The position numbers were made by a program, and so were the translations under genes. This document shows, in pieces, positions 21,795-32,839 of a stretch of DNA of 64,000 nucleotides. Origin of the DNA: Trichobilharzia regenti (lineage: Eukaryota > Platyhelminthes > Trematoda > Strigeidida > Schistosomatidae); NCBI GenBank assembly GCA_944472135.2, contig OX235266.1, positions 13,371,925 to 13,435,924 on the forward strand. Direction: 5' to 3'. The stretch's first letter is position 1. Each line of letters opens with the position of its first letter. Under the pieces are notes generated by a model. It was given only the letters and a program-made list of their open reading frames with translations, searched no databases and was not told where the DNA came from.

Positions 21795-22745
21795 CTTTTA
21801 ATACAATCATAAGAACACAAATCAATTGGATTTTTATTACTCTTTCTACTATGCCTAGTTATCAGAACATGCCCAGGTAAACTCATTTTCCAAAAACCCA
21901 AATGGTTTTCTTGTTGATGTGAGTAACGTAAAATCCCTGAGGTTGGAATTCTAATGTTTATGGATTACTGGAAAAATGGGAACTAAGGATGAAACATTCC
22001 CTCAACTGTTCTTTGATTATCAATGCTTCTCTAACTAATATGTCTTCCAATGATGAAGTCTATAATCGCATTATTCCGTAGGACAAAACAAAATGTAAGA
22101 CTTCTAATTAAAAACAAGGAAACGGTGAAATCCTCAGATCATAAACCTTCAGCTTACTTTAAAAATGTCAAGTGGAACGAACACTCAAGAGGACTACATC
22201 ATTTGTTTTAGTAATGTTAGATACGCCTTTATGCGAAACAACTACATACATAGAAAATAAACATCGATTCGCTAACAATAACCTTGATAAACCGAAGAAT
22301 ATGTTAAGTTAATTACCAATGGAATAAGGGTAAACAAGAAGCATTCGATTTCATTGTAAATAAAATCATCTTATGCTTTGTTGTCGTATTATAGCGATTC
22401 AAGTAATTTTTTCATACGATTGCCTAAAAAAGCATGTCTCCTCTTATTATTTGTTGGTATTAGTCGAGTCTAGGTTGAGATCCTATCTTTTCAAAAAATA
22501 AAGAACTTGGAGTAAACATTTTTAAAAGAATGAAAGTTGATAGTAGGCAGTGATGCATTTAGTATCACAATTTAAAAATTTTTGTTTATTGGGTGTGTAC
22601 AATAAACAACAACGCCATAAAACAAATAAATAAAATAAAGTTACTAAAATTGGAAGTTTCTATCTGACATAATTATATTCAAGTCAGACTAGTAGTTTAA
22701 CTAAATTTTAATTAATAGATGGTTATACTTTCCTATACAATATGG
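21795..22745 (+). repeat. Tandem ~2-kb repeat, copy 3 (partial)
   Basis: Left and middle blocks only: TTTCTACTATGCCTAGTTAT, ATGAAGTCTATAATC, GCATTCGATTTCATTG, GTCAGACTAGTAG. The right block is not seen after 22745. Confidence 0.5.
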
Positions 22746-22749
22746 TAAT

Positions 22750-23260
22750 ATCGTTCAAGATTTACACGAGAACTCAGAAAACGGAATGATTGGTCACATT
22801 TACACGATAACAACACTAATAATGTATTTATTCTTACTTGATGGTGTTCCGCAGCACATCTTTCGTGGCATTCTGAAGGCATACCTTCCCCGAACTGTGG
22901 AAATCTGCAATTTATTAGAAAATCAGGGAACAGAAGTAAACTACTGAGGGTGAATGCGACTCAATGGCCAACACAAAACAGGAATTATCAAACAGTGGGA
23001 GAAATCGAAGAGATACCACCTCATTCATCAACATGTGCTGCGTTATCTTCGCATCAAAGATGGAACCAGCAAGGATAACAAAGCCAATCTCGACAGGGGA
23101 AGGAAGATAGACGTTAATTGGTTTGAAGTCTATGTGAAGACCAACAGCACTCAGCACAACGCACAAGATGGGGAATTCGGGAGACGAATGTCCAACTAGT
23201 AATTGTATATGGTTGATAAACTTGGCGCGCGCACCCAATGCAGACTTTCATCAACGCCTG
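22750..23260. other. Unclassified; overlapping open frames on both strands
   Basis: Frames 23238-22915 (minus, 107 codons) and 22954-23199 (plus, 81 codons) overlap. Neither has a recognisable motif. The minus frame is hydrophobic (ILCVVLSAVGLHIDFKP). Base composition is less AT-rich than the flanks, so an unrecognised repeat or old coding exon is possible. Confidence 0.3.
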
Positions 23261-23269
23261 TTCATTTTT

Positions 23270-23500
23270 ACTGTTTGATTCTAGCAACTAGTGTTATGCG
23301 TCTAATCCTTTCTTTGGTGCAGACTGAATGCTATCAGTCAGATTTGCAATGTGGCCTAGGAGGCTGGGTGGCTTGCCATCATGGTGCACTATGAATTGTT
23401 GGTATTCGATGGTTGGAAGCTATTGGCAGGAGGCTTTGGACACCACTTGGGTTTATTGCTAGTTGGCACTCACCAGTGCTGCAGTCTAAGATGTTGCCAC
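23270..23500 (+). repeat. Family B repeat, partial
   Basis: The 5' landmarks CAACTAGTGTTATGCGTCTA and GCAGACTGAATGCTATCAG are followed by the inverted hammerhead arm (TTGGCAGGAGGCTTTGGACA, TTGCTAGTTGGCACTCACCA). The tRNA-like centre and forward arm are missing. Downstream (23636-23650) lies a short (CA)n run. Confidence 0.55.
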
Positions 23501-23509
23501 TTAGTTTTT

Positions 23510-24230
23510 TGTCCTCGTGACTGACTTTTTGTAGGATCGTTTTGAGTACTTTGACTGGACATTTGTCTGAGTACTGTTCAGCAATAAATAAGCACATGAA
23601 ATCTGAGATCGATAGGCTGGATATTTGAGAAGCATCACACACACACACACCCTGGAGTGGAAAAAGAGATGAAAGCGACTTGTTTGAAGTTCGGAAGTGA
23701 CTTGGAGGAGAACATATGGCAAAAGAAATGAAAGCTTTCAGAGATTTCTGGAGCAAGATGAAAGTTATGACAGATGTGACAGAGTAGTGGAAATGTACTG
23801 ATGAAACCTTATCTCCCCCATTTTTAAACACTGACCAGTATAATTAAAGTCTAATATCATTGAAATACTCTATGTAATCAGTATTCATTTCAACTACTGA
23901 CAAACATTTCTGAGAGGCAAATCATTTACACGTTCCTTTATTGTATTAGAGCAAGTAATATAGGACTTTTATTGACGAACATATCGCGTTGCGTTTGATA
24001 GGTCTCTACAGATCTTTTGTTCAACAAATCCGGTAGCTAAAGGGGGCATGGTCGCACTTACTTTGTCCAACGAAAGCTTTGGTTGTATATTTAATTAAAC
24101 CAGATCCTCACTCACAAAACATTTTCCATATTTCCCAGTACAACAACAGGCCTGTGATACTTATTTTTATTTTTCCATCTGGTTTTATTTCATTTCATCT
24201 GTCTTTATTATATTTCATAATATCCTAACA
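23510..24230. other. No recognisable feature
   Basis: A minus-strand open frame (23831-23379, 150 codons) overlaps the family B remnant and the (CA)n run. It shows no domain and I regard it as chance. Confidence 0.35.
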
Positions 24231-24234
24231 ATTT

Positions 24235-25145
24235 ATCCATAGCAAGCAGAGAGAAGTACGTTGGAAAACTGATGAGGAGACTGTAAATGATCTCGATTTC
24301 ACGGATGACGACTGTCAAATGTCATATAAACTTAAAGGTTTACGGGCGAAATACTACAAACTGGTTAAAGAAGTTGGCTCGCAGCAAAGACAGGACTCCA
24401 AGTGAACATAAATGAGACGGAGATGACAAAGATAACCAAACAATAGCAACAACAACAAGTAGGACTAATCACCATCAATAGGAGACACTTAATAGAGGTT
24501 AATCCCCTCACTTATCTAGGAACCACGGTTCCAACCATAAGCGGTTGGAACGGATGAGGATGTCAAAGTCCGAATCGAAAGGTTAAAATAGGACTTCATC
24601 CACCTGAAATTAATTTGAAAATCTTCTGTGCTCAACATGAGGAACAAGATTCGAATCCTCAACCCCATTGACAAGTCGGTTCTTCTAAAGGGTTCAGAAA
24701 CATGACCAGTGTGTCACAAAAAGGATTTCCAACAGGTTAAAAACTTTCATCAACAGCTATCTTGGCTAGCTGCTTACCGAAGATCAAAAATGGCCAAAAA
24801 GAATAAGTAAACAGAAACTGTGGGAGGAAACGAACCAACAGCTCATCGCTCAACAAATATGTAGGGGAAAATAAAGATGGATCGGGCGTTCATTGAGAGA
24901 GACAGTTGGATGACATCTCGCGCAATGCAGGCCGTCACTTGAGTGGAATCCAAATTGAAGTGACGAGTGTGTCGTCAGTGCGAGGGTGAAATGAAGGCGA
25001 TTGTGTGAGGAAAAGATGATATGTTGTGGGCAACCGTGTTCCATAGTGGAAAGGACGGCAAAAGATAGGAAAAAAATGAGGATGTGCTGCTGAAGCCTTA
25101 TGTTTCACTGGGAACTCAAGGAAACAATAACAATAATAATAATAA
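24235..25145 (+). pseudogene. RTE-like LINE 3' fragment, degenerate
   Basis: Plus-strand fragments align with the RTE ORF: DLDFTDDDCQ (degenerate 'DLDFADDLA' catalytic box), GLQVNINETEMTKI, NPLTYLGTTV, then decayed CLRSILK and RNP-like blocks. The 3' end (GCCTTATGTTTCACTGGGAA) is followed by (AAT)n at 25122-25145. Many stops and indels; an old copy. Confidence 0.65.
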
Positions 25146-25149
25146 TGTT

Positions 25150-26190
25150 TTATCCTGTAACTGTTTGTAGTGACAACATTTCATTTATCATCGTTTATGG
25201 TCTTCTTGGATCAGCTGAAGAGGCGGTAAAACCAGGAGAACGAGGTGATTATATTTTAATAGTTCTTGGACTATCCAGAAGTGTGCGTAACAGTCTCCAC
25301 CAGGAATCGAATACTGGAGGTGGAAGTTACGAAGCGGATGTACTGACTATTCAATTATAGGTATAGAGTTTAAAGTTTTATGAATTCACACCTCAGTCTT
25401 TTCTCTATATAGTGCAGTCAACGTTCATTCCTGTCAGAGTAGTAGTAGTACCTCTGTCGGTCACAGCCTGTCATTCTAATTTATTTTAGTTAAGCTAAAG
25501 AATTCACATTTTCATACTACTTATTTCCAGTTGTACATCAACAATAAACAAAATTCACCTAATCATCTATTTATTCATAGCTGTGGCACACTTTATGTTT
25601 GATTGTATTCATTCACAACTCTAATCATGATTATCTCAAACGATCTTATTGCACTTCAATTTTTTCATTCAATGTAGAAGTTGCAGCATATGACATACAC
25701 AAAATGTCTTTATCTCATTTTTTGTGAGTTTAAAAAGCTTTCTAAGCCTGTTCAACCAAGGTTAAAGGCTAGAGTGAAAGTTCTCAGTGCCTTGAATGAA
25801 ACGTATCTGTTAAGATGTCGCCAAACCTGTCAATCATAGAGGACTACTGACTGACTTGACACAAGTACTTTGATCGTGTTTATAATAGTAAGTGCTGCGA
25901 ATATCTACACCTGGATTTCTCATTAATGAAGGCGTGATATTTTCAAAGGCTCTGGGAAATAACCTATCACACTGTAAGCAGTATGAATTGAGTGAGCCGA
26001 CAAAAATCTACCCCAATCGTCAATCACAACTTGTGTGACTGTAATTAAAACACTACGAGGAGAAAATAAGAACAGAGGAAGACCTATTGATACAGAGCTT
26101 TTTCTATCGTCATGAGAAATAAAAGTGATTCAGAGCGATGCTGAGTAACTGTTCCAGATACGTGTAAAACTTGGACACTCTAGTAGTAAG
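25150..26190. other. No recognisable feature
   Basis: One open frame of 86 codons (25100-25360) overlaps the LINE tail and has no domain. The rest is AT-rich non-coding DNA. Confidence 0.35.
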
Positions 26191-26284
26191 TAATTCCATG
26201 TTGGTTTGTTTATTAAATACATCACACACAAAGTGAAACAGCATTATTTACTGGATGACAAAGTTTCGAACACAATTTATTACA

Positions 26285-26667
26285 ATTTCATCATGAGCTG
26301 ACATTAGGTAGGTAGTTACCTGGGTTCCAGTGGGAAGTCGTGAAAAGTAGGGTGCAGCAGGTTGGGTGTGAGGACAAATACTCGCCGAAGACATTGGCTA
26401 GCGGTCGCGCTACATCGTGAATTGGCAGAAGTTAGAATTCAAGGACCATTGGATCGGGTCCCAGTGGCCTAATGGTATACGAGCTCGCCTTGTAACCGGA
26501 AGGTCCTGGGTTCGAATCCCGGTGGGTGCGTACTGCTGAAGAGTCCCAAACTAGTATGAAACAGCTGGCTGTCTAGTACTCCCAGGTTTTCCAATGGTTC
26601 TCTAACTAATGTCAGCTCATGATGAAATCCTGAAAACAATCAAATCCCTACAAACCAACACTTGAAT
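26285..26667 (+). repeat. Family A repeat inserted in a PLE terminus, with target duplication
   Basis: This 383-bp unit is flanked by ACAATTTATTACA on both sides (26272-26284 and 26668-26680). It is the best-preserved family A copy. The left terminus is ATTTCATCATGAGCTGACAT, inverted relative to the right terminus ATGTCAGCTCATGATGAAAT. Between them are the 5' segment (GTGAGGACAAATACTCGCCG), a tRNA-like head (GTGGCCTAATGGTATACGAG, box B GGGTTCGAATCCCGG) and a hammerhead. No protein is encoded. Confidence 0.8.
26530..26579 (+). ncRNA. Hammerhead ribozyme motif with intact CUGANGA core
   Basis: Stem I is GTACTG (26530-26535) with TAGTAC (26574-26579), six pairs including one G-U. The core is CTGAAGA (26536-26542, fits CUGANGA), and GAAA is at 26558-26561. 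Stem III is ACAG-CTGG-CTGT, four pairs and a tetraloop, and the cleavage triplet GTC ends at 26573. Stem II (GTCC..GTAT) is weakened by mismatches. Of the copies here this keeps most of the conserved bases, so it is the best candidate for residual self-cleavage among family A. Confidence 0.65.
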
Positions 26668-26799
26668 ACAATTTATTACAGTTCATAATCATATCAATTG
26701 TAATCCCACGACTGCGAAACGTGAGTTTTATAATTTTCGTTTTTCTCTCCTATTCCTTGTTGTAGGGGCACTATAATTTTCCAGATGTCTACGTGGACA

Positions 26800-28050
26800 G
26801 GTATTGAATCATTCCTATTACACGTGTTGTTCTCAGTTGATTCGATAAACAAAGCCTCTGTTATCAATCTCTCCTTCCACTGTTACATTAGCTTTTGAAA
26901 CTGTCATCTTATTCCATCCTATTTTATAGTTGTGTGTAATTGCATGTAGTGAGTGGTGTAGCTGAACTGTTCTTCAGATTTCTTATCCTATTCAGGTCAA
27001 CTAATCTAGATTTTGCTGCTAGGTTTTTAAGCTCAGCTAGTCTGACTACCCCTGTTCTACTACTTTGACCTATGTATTTGACCTGATAATCATTCAACCA
27101 GAGTATTAGATAAACTAAATTGTTTTGTTTAATTTACTCCACAGGACTGATACTTTAACCGACAAGGCTTGTTTCTAATTGAGTTTGTCAGTTTGTATAT
27201 CACTTTTATTCCTACCTTGTTAAGAATTCTACATAAGGTATCCGAGGTTCCTTCCTTGTATGGAATTACTATTGATGATTTAGATTCTTTATTGTTGGTG
27301 TTATCTTTCGCATATTTGATATGCATGTCGTCAATAATATTACGATTATTATTATCACTATCACTGCCATCATTATTTATTGTATATTTACATTTTTTTT
27401 ACATAATTTGTGATTAGTTTATCGGGGTAAATAATAAGTTTCATATGTCTCACTTCTTGTCTTAGATTTCCCTTGGTACTACTTAGATTTTCTGCAATAT
27501 TGCTTGAACACTTGACCAGTCCCATTTTCACTGACATAAGATGAGATAATACGAAATCCGAATATCTGTTTGATTGTGTGGGTTTCATGTAAACACTGAT
27601 TAACAACTTCCCATCTAGTTTGCGTTTTACGCCTCAATCTAATATTAGAAAATCCCTTTCTTGACTTTCCAGTTCATGAGTGAATTGATTTGCCTCCATC
27701 TTTTAGCTGTGTCCAAATAGTCTGTTTATGTCCTGTGTTTTAAACACTGTACATATTTCATCTACATGCCTTCACCTTCACCATACTTTTAGGGCGGGGC
27801 TGAATGTTTTCATCACGATGTTTTCCCACCTATCCATGAATATATCTGCCATAACGGGGATATTGATATCCCATGGGAACTCCCTTAGTTCGTTTTTATA
27901 TTTTCCTCTGGAATTTAAACATTCAACATCTCTCTTTCCTGAATCTCCTCAGTTAACCATTTTTATCGTATTTCGAATGAAGTGGACTTTCAATCATTTT
28001 TTTTTGAAATCTTGAGATTCTCCTTTCGTCTGAGCAAGTATTGTTATGCA
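26800..28050 (-). pseudogene. PLE reverse transcriptase/GIY-YIG pseudogene
   Basis: From high to low coordinate: FKFQRKI then GVPMGYQYP (decayed 'GVPMGSPxSP'), RDENIQPRPK, then a catalytic box that is lost. The thumb block at 27606-27388 reads SVYMKPTQSNRYSDFVLSHL and VKCSSNIAENLSSTKGNLRQ. The frame at 27326-27129 has IVIPYKEGTSDTLCRILNKV. A decayed GIY-YIG region follows (27060-26960). Several frames are used and stops intervene. Confidence 0.65.
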
Positions 28051-28199
28051 CAGTGAGCCTAAACTAACTTTTTAAAATAATGTTTTGTACTACTGAAGTC
28101 ACTTCACAGTAGTAATGCAAGAAGTTAAGTCTGAGTTAATAAATCCTTATAGTTTGGGGTATTGTAATCACTTAGCATCTCATCTTTCTAGTTTATATT

Positions 28200-29070
28200 A
28201 AAACACGGGTAGAATGAAATTTTATTTTCATATATTTTCATATGCCTAGACTTAAAGGAGCACAAGCCATTCCCTTCCTTATGCCTTATTTAAAGGATTT
28301 ATTACTTCTATGTATTGGAATTGTTAGGTTTACCTTTGAAGGCGATTGTTTCCGCTGGGCTGGCGGTCTTTCTATGGGAAGTCCTTTTAGTAGATATCTA
28401 TATGTCGTACATTGAAAATTTATGGAAGGATTTAATTGAAAATGTGCCGCTTTATAGAAAGTATGTAGAAGACATTGTAATCATAAGTGAAAAGTCTTGT
28501 TCTGCTAGCTCATTGTTAAATCGAATGAATGAAAGTTCAGAATAGCATAGCAGCACTTACGTCTGCAGAAGAGGAAGATAAATGTTCATCTTTCCTAGAC
28601 ATATTGCTTAAATGATGACTTCACGGATCAATAAAACGTTCTGTTTAAAGAGAACTTACCTGGACAGGATAGTATCTTAATTATCAAAGTATCTGCCCTG
28701 TTGGGTACAAAAGAGCCTTAGTAAGGTGCCTCTTCAGTAGAACCTGACGAACATGCACTGAAGACACACTTGACGAAGAAAAAAAAAGTTAACACAAACT
28801 CTGGTTAATAACAAATATCCAAACAAGTTCGTAAGGAGAACACCGAGACACACCCCCTAACTCGCCTCCAAGAAATACGTGTGCATCAAGCTATCCTATG
28901 TGGGGCATCATAGCAGCTTGATAAATAAAGAAAAACTGAACGCTGCTGTTAAAAAGACTTTTTATGCAGTTAATACTATATTAATGACTCTGATTCGGGA
29001 CGGAAACATTCACGTAAATTGTTGTCTACAATTTTTTGGCTTAGAGAGAGCTATCACCACACTATGATAA
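28200..29070 (+). pseudogene. PLE reverse transcriptase fragment, plus strand
   Basis: Frame 28315-28545 contains VDIYMSYIENLWKDLIENV and YRKYVEDIVIISEKS, corresponding to the 'ADIYM..YxE' and 'YVDDIFII' catalytic blocks, with one of the catalytic Asp residues replaced by Glu. After stops, frame 28879-29067 has CIKLSYVGHHSSLINKE and AAVKKTFYAVNTI, the PLE region before the GIY-YIG domain. It is a separate copy, oriented head to head with the preceding minus-strand PLE. No GIY-YIG end was found before 29480. Confidence 0.65.
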
Positions 29071-29074
29071 ATAT

Positions 29075-29480
29075 GTGTAGTGTGATCAGATTGTTCGAAA
29101 TGTATTGCGCAATTACACAAAACACTATTCAGACAAATAACGTCATCTGATCGATTTTTCTACGTTTATATTGATCGATAACTCGACTGTTTATCAAAGC
29201 TAATTTCTTAATTGATCGCAAGTCTGTCAAGGAGAGGCTTAGCCTAGCAGACTACTATTTATGTGACTAGCAATCAATGCAGCCAAAGTGACAGTCTGGT
29301 TTCAAAGAAGTGACTTCCAAATTCTGCTGCTAATTTCAGTCATCAGCCAGCAGTGTTGACAGTATTCTAAGTATCCCGTTGAAAGACTATATTGATCTTA
29401 GCTGAAATATCTTCTGAGATGCTTGTCAATTGGTCTTAGTCGAGCTGTTAACATAATCGCCCACCTAGAAATGGAGTTAT
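29075..29480. other. No recognisable feature
   Basis: Between the PLE fragment and the next PLE terminus. No coding similarity or tRNA-like boxes seen. Confidence 0.35.
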
Positions 29481-30369
29481 ACCCAGCCGAGTCTGAAACA
29501 GGAAATCCACATCGTCAATTCTACTAGCAGACATCACCAACGACGTTAAATCACTTTCTGATGTAGTTGTGTTCTCTGAGCTGGATAGTTAATTTGCGAA
29601 GCTTTCATTGCTTTACTAGGCGACATCTTCCTTCAGCGCATACTTTAATTTGAAGTGAGCTTTTAGATTTCTCCACGAATTTAGTGACCTTGGACGTGAC
29701 TGATTCTTTTTGTGTGTTTTCACATATTCTAGGTTACTTGTACTGCAACTGATTGCTTGCTTGACTTGAACTTTGACCTTTTGTGTGTGAAGTTTCTTTC
29801 TTATCGATTGATAAATTTTGTCTATCTCTATGTGTCTATTGATTGATAATCCACTGGAATGCTAAGCTTCTAAAAATTCTCTAGCATTCTTCTTGTTTCC
29901 TCTGTCTACTATTTGAACGCTGGTTATTCCTGTCGAATTGATATCTGTGGTTGTCTGTATGTAGTGATACTATGGAGTGGACGTCATGTCTTTTGACGGC
30001 TAGCTTATGATCATGGATACGAAGACGATAAGGACGTCCACTTTGGCCAATGTAAAGTTTTTCGCAGTTGTTACAATTTATTTTGTAGATGATGTTGGTT
30101 TTATCTTCTTTCGCTGTTGAGTACTTTGGTTGACATAGAATGGAGTTAAGTGACTTTGTTAATTTGTGTACGAAGTCAATTCCTAAAGGTTTGAAGAGTG
30201 TTACAGTGATTTCTGAGATATCTTTTATTTATTGCAGGGCGATTTTCTTTGTGCTTTCCTTCAGGGCCTTTGATTCGGTCAGTTGGCTTAGGGATAGATG
30301 TCTTTTAATGAAATTTCGTGCATATCGATTCTTTTGGAAGACGTCCATGAAATATCTTTTTTTTTAGAT

Positions 30370-30555
30370 TTACAGCTTGATTCCACACTGTATTTTTGGT
30401 ACAAGTATGGAATTTTCAGCATGGATATCGGAAGCCAAAATTTCGCAGGCCAACCATAGATATCAGGTGTGCGCCGGCGTGGGCTCGAACCCCGGACCAT
30501 GTGCATGGTCGGCGAGAGTCCTAACCACTGTGCCACCGACGCACTTCACGTTTTC
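30370..30555 (-). repeat. Family D tRNA-derived SINE inside a PLE
   Basis: The minus-strand unit runs from the tRNA-like head at 30544 to an A-rich 3' end (CTAAAAAAAAA at about 30360-30370). PLE coding sequence (HLEENVK-like upstream, KRYFMDVF downstream) continues on both sides, so the SINE interrupts the PLE ORF. Confidence 0.6.
30469..30544 (-). other. tRNA-like sequence (SINE head)
   Basis: Read on the minus strand, the ends GTGCGTCGG and CCGGCGCAC pair over nine bases with one G-U. Box A-like TGGCACAGTGGTTAGGAC and box B GGTTCGAGCCC are present. The anticodon arm is not convincingly canonical, and it sits inside a SINE, so I do not call a functional tRNA gene. Confidence 0.6.
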
Positions 30556-31019
30556 TTCAAGGTGGGAGTACTGCAATGAGTCCTGGCCAACCCTCTTGAA
30601 TAGTGTTTGTATACAATTCCTTTTGTGTGTTATTGGACTGTTGCTGCTGTAATTCAGTATTTGGTCTGTGTGAGTTGATTTTCTATAAACTTGAGTTTAT
30701 AACTCCCCTGTGGTTGTTCGCTTGACTAAGACGTCCAAAAATGGGATTTGGTTCGTGGATTCCTCTTCTCTTGTGAAATTGATCTCATTGAAACGCTGTT
30801 TATTAGGTTTTGAGTTTTATCTAATTTGTTTCTTTTGAATATGATTAATAAACTCGTGGAGAAATCTAAAAGCTCACTTCAAATTAAAGTATGCGCTGAA
30901 GTTGTCGCCAAGTAGGGTGATGAAAGCTTCGCAAATTAACTATCCACTTCAGAGAACACAACCGCATTAAAAATCATCCACCTGAGCTACAAATCTTCTC
31001 TATCATATCTCAGTTTTAG

Positions 31020-31630
31020 GCGTTATATCACGCATAACATTGATATCTTAGAGAAAAATTTTTAGCGTGTTGTATTTATTAAAATCCGACATTTGCTAAT
31101 CGACATTTGAGAGTAAACAAACAGCTAATTAACTAAACGAGTTCATAAATTATGACTTATTTACACAAAAAAATCTTTAGAATATGTGGATTGCCTGTCG
31201 CATACAATCCATACTGTTCATCTTTTATGTTGGCGATGGTAAAGAAACATCCTGTTGAGGATGTTCTTTAATATAATCCTCTGTACTCACACGTTTAAGG
31301 AATCCAGCTTTTTGCAAAAATGCATTTATTCCTAGTAACAGTCTCTCATCCTGGATTCCACTGTAAGTTACTAACAAGTAAATAATACTACCTATTATTT
31401 ATAACAATTAGTTCTCTTTATAAATTTAGATAAAGCAATAAGAAGACGTAATTTGTCTGAATCCTGTAATCTATTTACGCAACACATTTTGAACAATCTG
31501 ATCATACATGGACTTGTCATAGGAATATATATAAAATTATTAAAGAGTGAAGAGATGAGAAAATAGACTGACATCAAGTTAAAAGGACATTTTAAAGTCA
31601 AAATAACAATGCAGAAAACTAAACTAAATA
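31020..31630. other. No recognisable feature
   Basis: AT-rich flank between two PLE remnants. Confidence 0.4.
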
Positions 31631-31639
31631 GCAGAGGTA

Positions 31640-32500
31640 ATAGTACATCTGCTATGGTATCAAGACTAAATTTACCAAAGAAGGTCTAATGTGATGACGA
31701 ATTGTTTTTGAACGCATGAAGGTGGCTTAAACTTTCTAATTGCTATGGCTTCCACAAACTTTAGGATACGGCTCAAACAGGTTTTATAGATACGTTTAAA
31801 AGATCTGTTAACGTCAATTTTATGTCCCGTCTCTATAATATGTTTTTTAATCGAAGAGCTAGGTCTCCTGTTCTCACTGTTAATAGGTTCTGAAGATTAC
31901 ATTTGTTTCTAGAGCCATTTAATTAATTTCTTAAAATAGTGGTTTCGGTATGTAGTCTTCACCAGAACATCGATAATTTCTAGGATGTTTCAACTAAATT
32001 TGTAATTATTTCTCGTTTTACTCCTGGACTGTATATCACTGCTCTGACATTTGCATGGTATATGTGAACCTGTGATCCTTATTAAATGTATTGGTCCTCA
32101 TTTAACCTCTAAATGTAATGATTCTCCTCGTGGTTTTGTGACACATTGGTTAGGTGTTGCGTGACAATCTTATTCTGTCTGAGTGAACGTAGGTTATTCT
32201 GAACTCAGCATATCTGTGAGAAGCGTTGATGTTTCATTCTTGTGGACAGAGGCTTTAATCTCATTTCAGTGGAATCCTCCTTACAGGTGATTTTTGTCTA
32301 ACTAACTTTGTTCTCTAGTACTTGGTGTTTACTAGAAATTTACCAAACCTATTCAGCTGCTCGATGGCTTAGTTCAGATAATTTTGAGTTTTTATTGTTA
32401 ATTAATGTTGTTAGATAGTACCTAACATTTCATCCAAAAAAGCTGACTTTTCGCCTTTGTTGCGGTATTTTGTGATTGCACATAACTCAAGTAGGTTCAA
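31640..32500 (-). pseudogene. PLE GIY-YIG end, degenerate
   Basis: Minus-strand translation near 31900-31650 gives SIKKHIIETGHKIDVNRSFK, then AIAIRKFKPPSCVQKQF. This matches the C-terminal block of the intact frames at 45.5 and 61.4 kb (ITRHLLDTGHEV.V..SFK, RLKPDLCVQKE). Upstream parts (to about 32500) are too decayed to assign. Related to family Y or a sister family. Confidence 0.55.
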
Positions 32501-32511
32501 TCAAATGTTTT

Positions 32512-32830
32512 CTAGGGATTGTGTTTGATTGATTGGAGGATTTCATCATCAGCTTACATCAATTAGAGAATCATTAGGAGACCAGCTGGGAGTACTGGCA
32601 GCCTAGTTCGGGGTTCTTCATCAGTACGCCAGCAAAACGGTGGTTCCAACCCAGGAACTTCTGGTAGACCAGTAAGCCACTGAGACCCCGGAGGGTGAGC
32701 AGTGATTGAGAGTCCCAAAGTGGGCTGAGGAAACAGTTGTCCAGTAATACAAGCTGGTTTCCCCATGATTCCCCAACTGCTGTCAGCTCATGATGAAATC
32801 CTCCAAAAAATCAAACACATTCCCCACAAA
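32512..32830 (-). repeat. Family A repeat with complete inverted arms
   Basis: The left arm (32512-32650) carries, on the minus strand, the hammerhead (GTACTGATGA, GAACCCCGAACTAGG, CCAGTACTCCC) and 3' tail. The tRNA-like centre lies at 32640-32695 (GTGGCTTACTGGTCTACC, GGGTTGGAACC). The right arm (32700-32830) repeats the hammerhead half and tail in plus orientation (GAGGAAACAGTTGTCCAGTA, GTCAGCTCATGATGAAATCC). This copy shows the inverted layout most clearly. Confidence 0.65.
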
Positions 32831-32839
32831 AACCATTAC

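Larger units (their letters stand above)
26195..28050 (-). mobile_element. Penelope-like element, family W, minus strand
   Basis: The 3' terminus (26195-26760) matches the termini of the copy at 5690-7215 (GTGAAACAGCATTATTTACT, AACGTGAGTTTTATAA) and is split by a family A insertion (26285-26667). The coding remains run from 28050 down to about 26800. Confidence 0.65.
29480..31010 (-). mobile_element. Penelope-like element, family X, with inverted pLTRs
   Basis: The terminus at about 29540-29690 (GTTAATTTGCGAAGCTTTCA, CAGCGCATACTTTAATTTGA) recurs in reverse complement at 30860-31010. Between them is a minus-strand PLE ORF in pieces. It includes a thumb-like GKYLLDVFEKNGY block in altered form (KRYFMDVFQKNRY), a KSTKKIAL-like string, and a GIY-YIG remnant near 30060-29980 (CEKLYIGQSGRPYRLR-like). 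The catalytic palm is missing. The element contains the tRNA-like insertion at 30370-30555. It is a sibling of 34040-35560. Confidence 0.65.

Noticed and set aside
22915..23238. Overlapping open frames on both strands suggesting a coding exon
   Set aside because: No motif, splice sites or similarity to the transposons in the window; left as unclassified.
23379..23831. 150-codon minus-strand open frame
   Set aside because: Overlaps a family B repeat and a (CA)n run, and shows no domain; length is attributable to the low-complexity segment.
26445..26525. Functional tRNA gene
   Set aside because: Pol III boxes are good, but the sequence is the head of a dispersed repeat with target duplications and no canonical cloverleaf.
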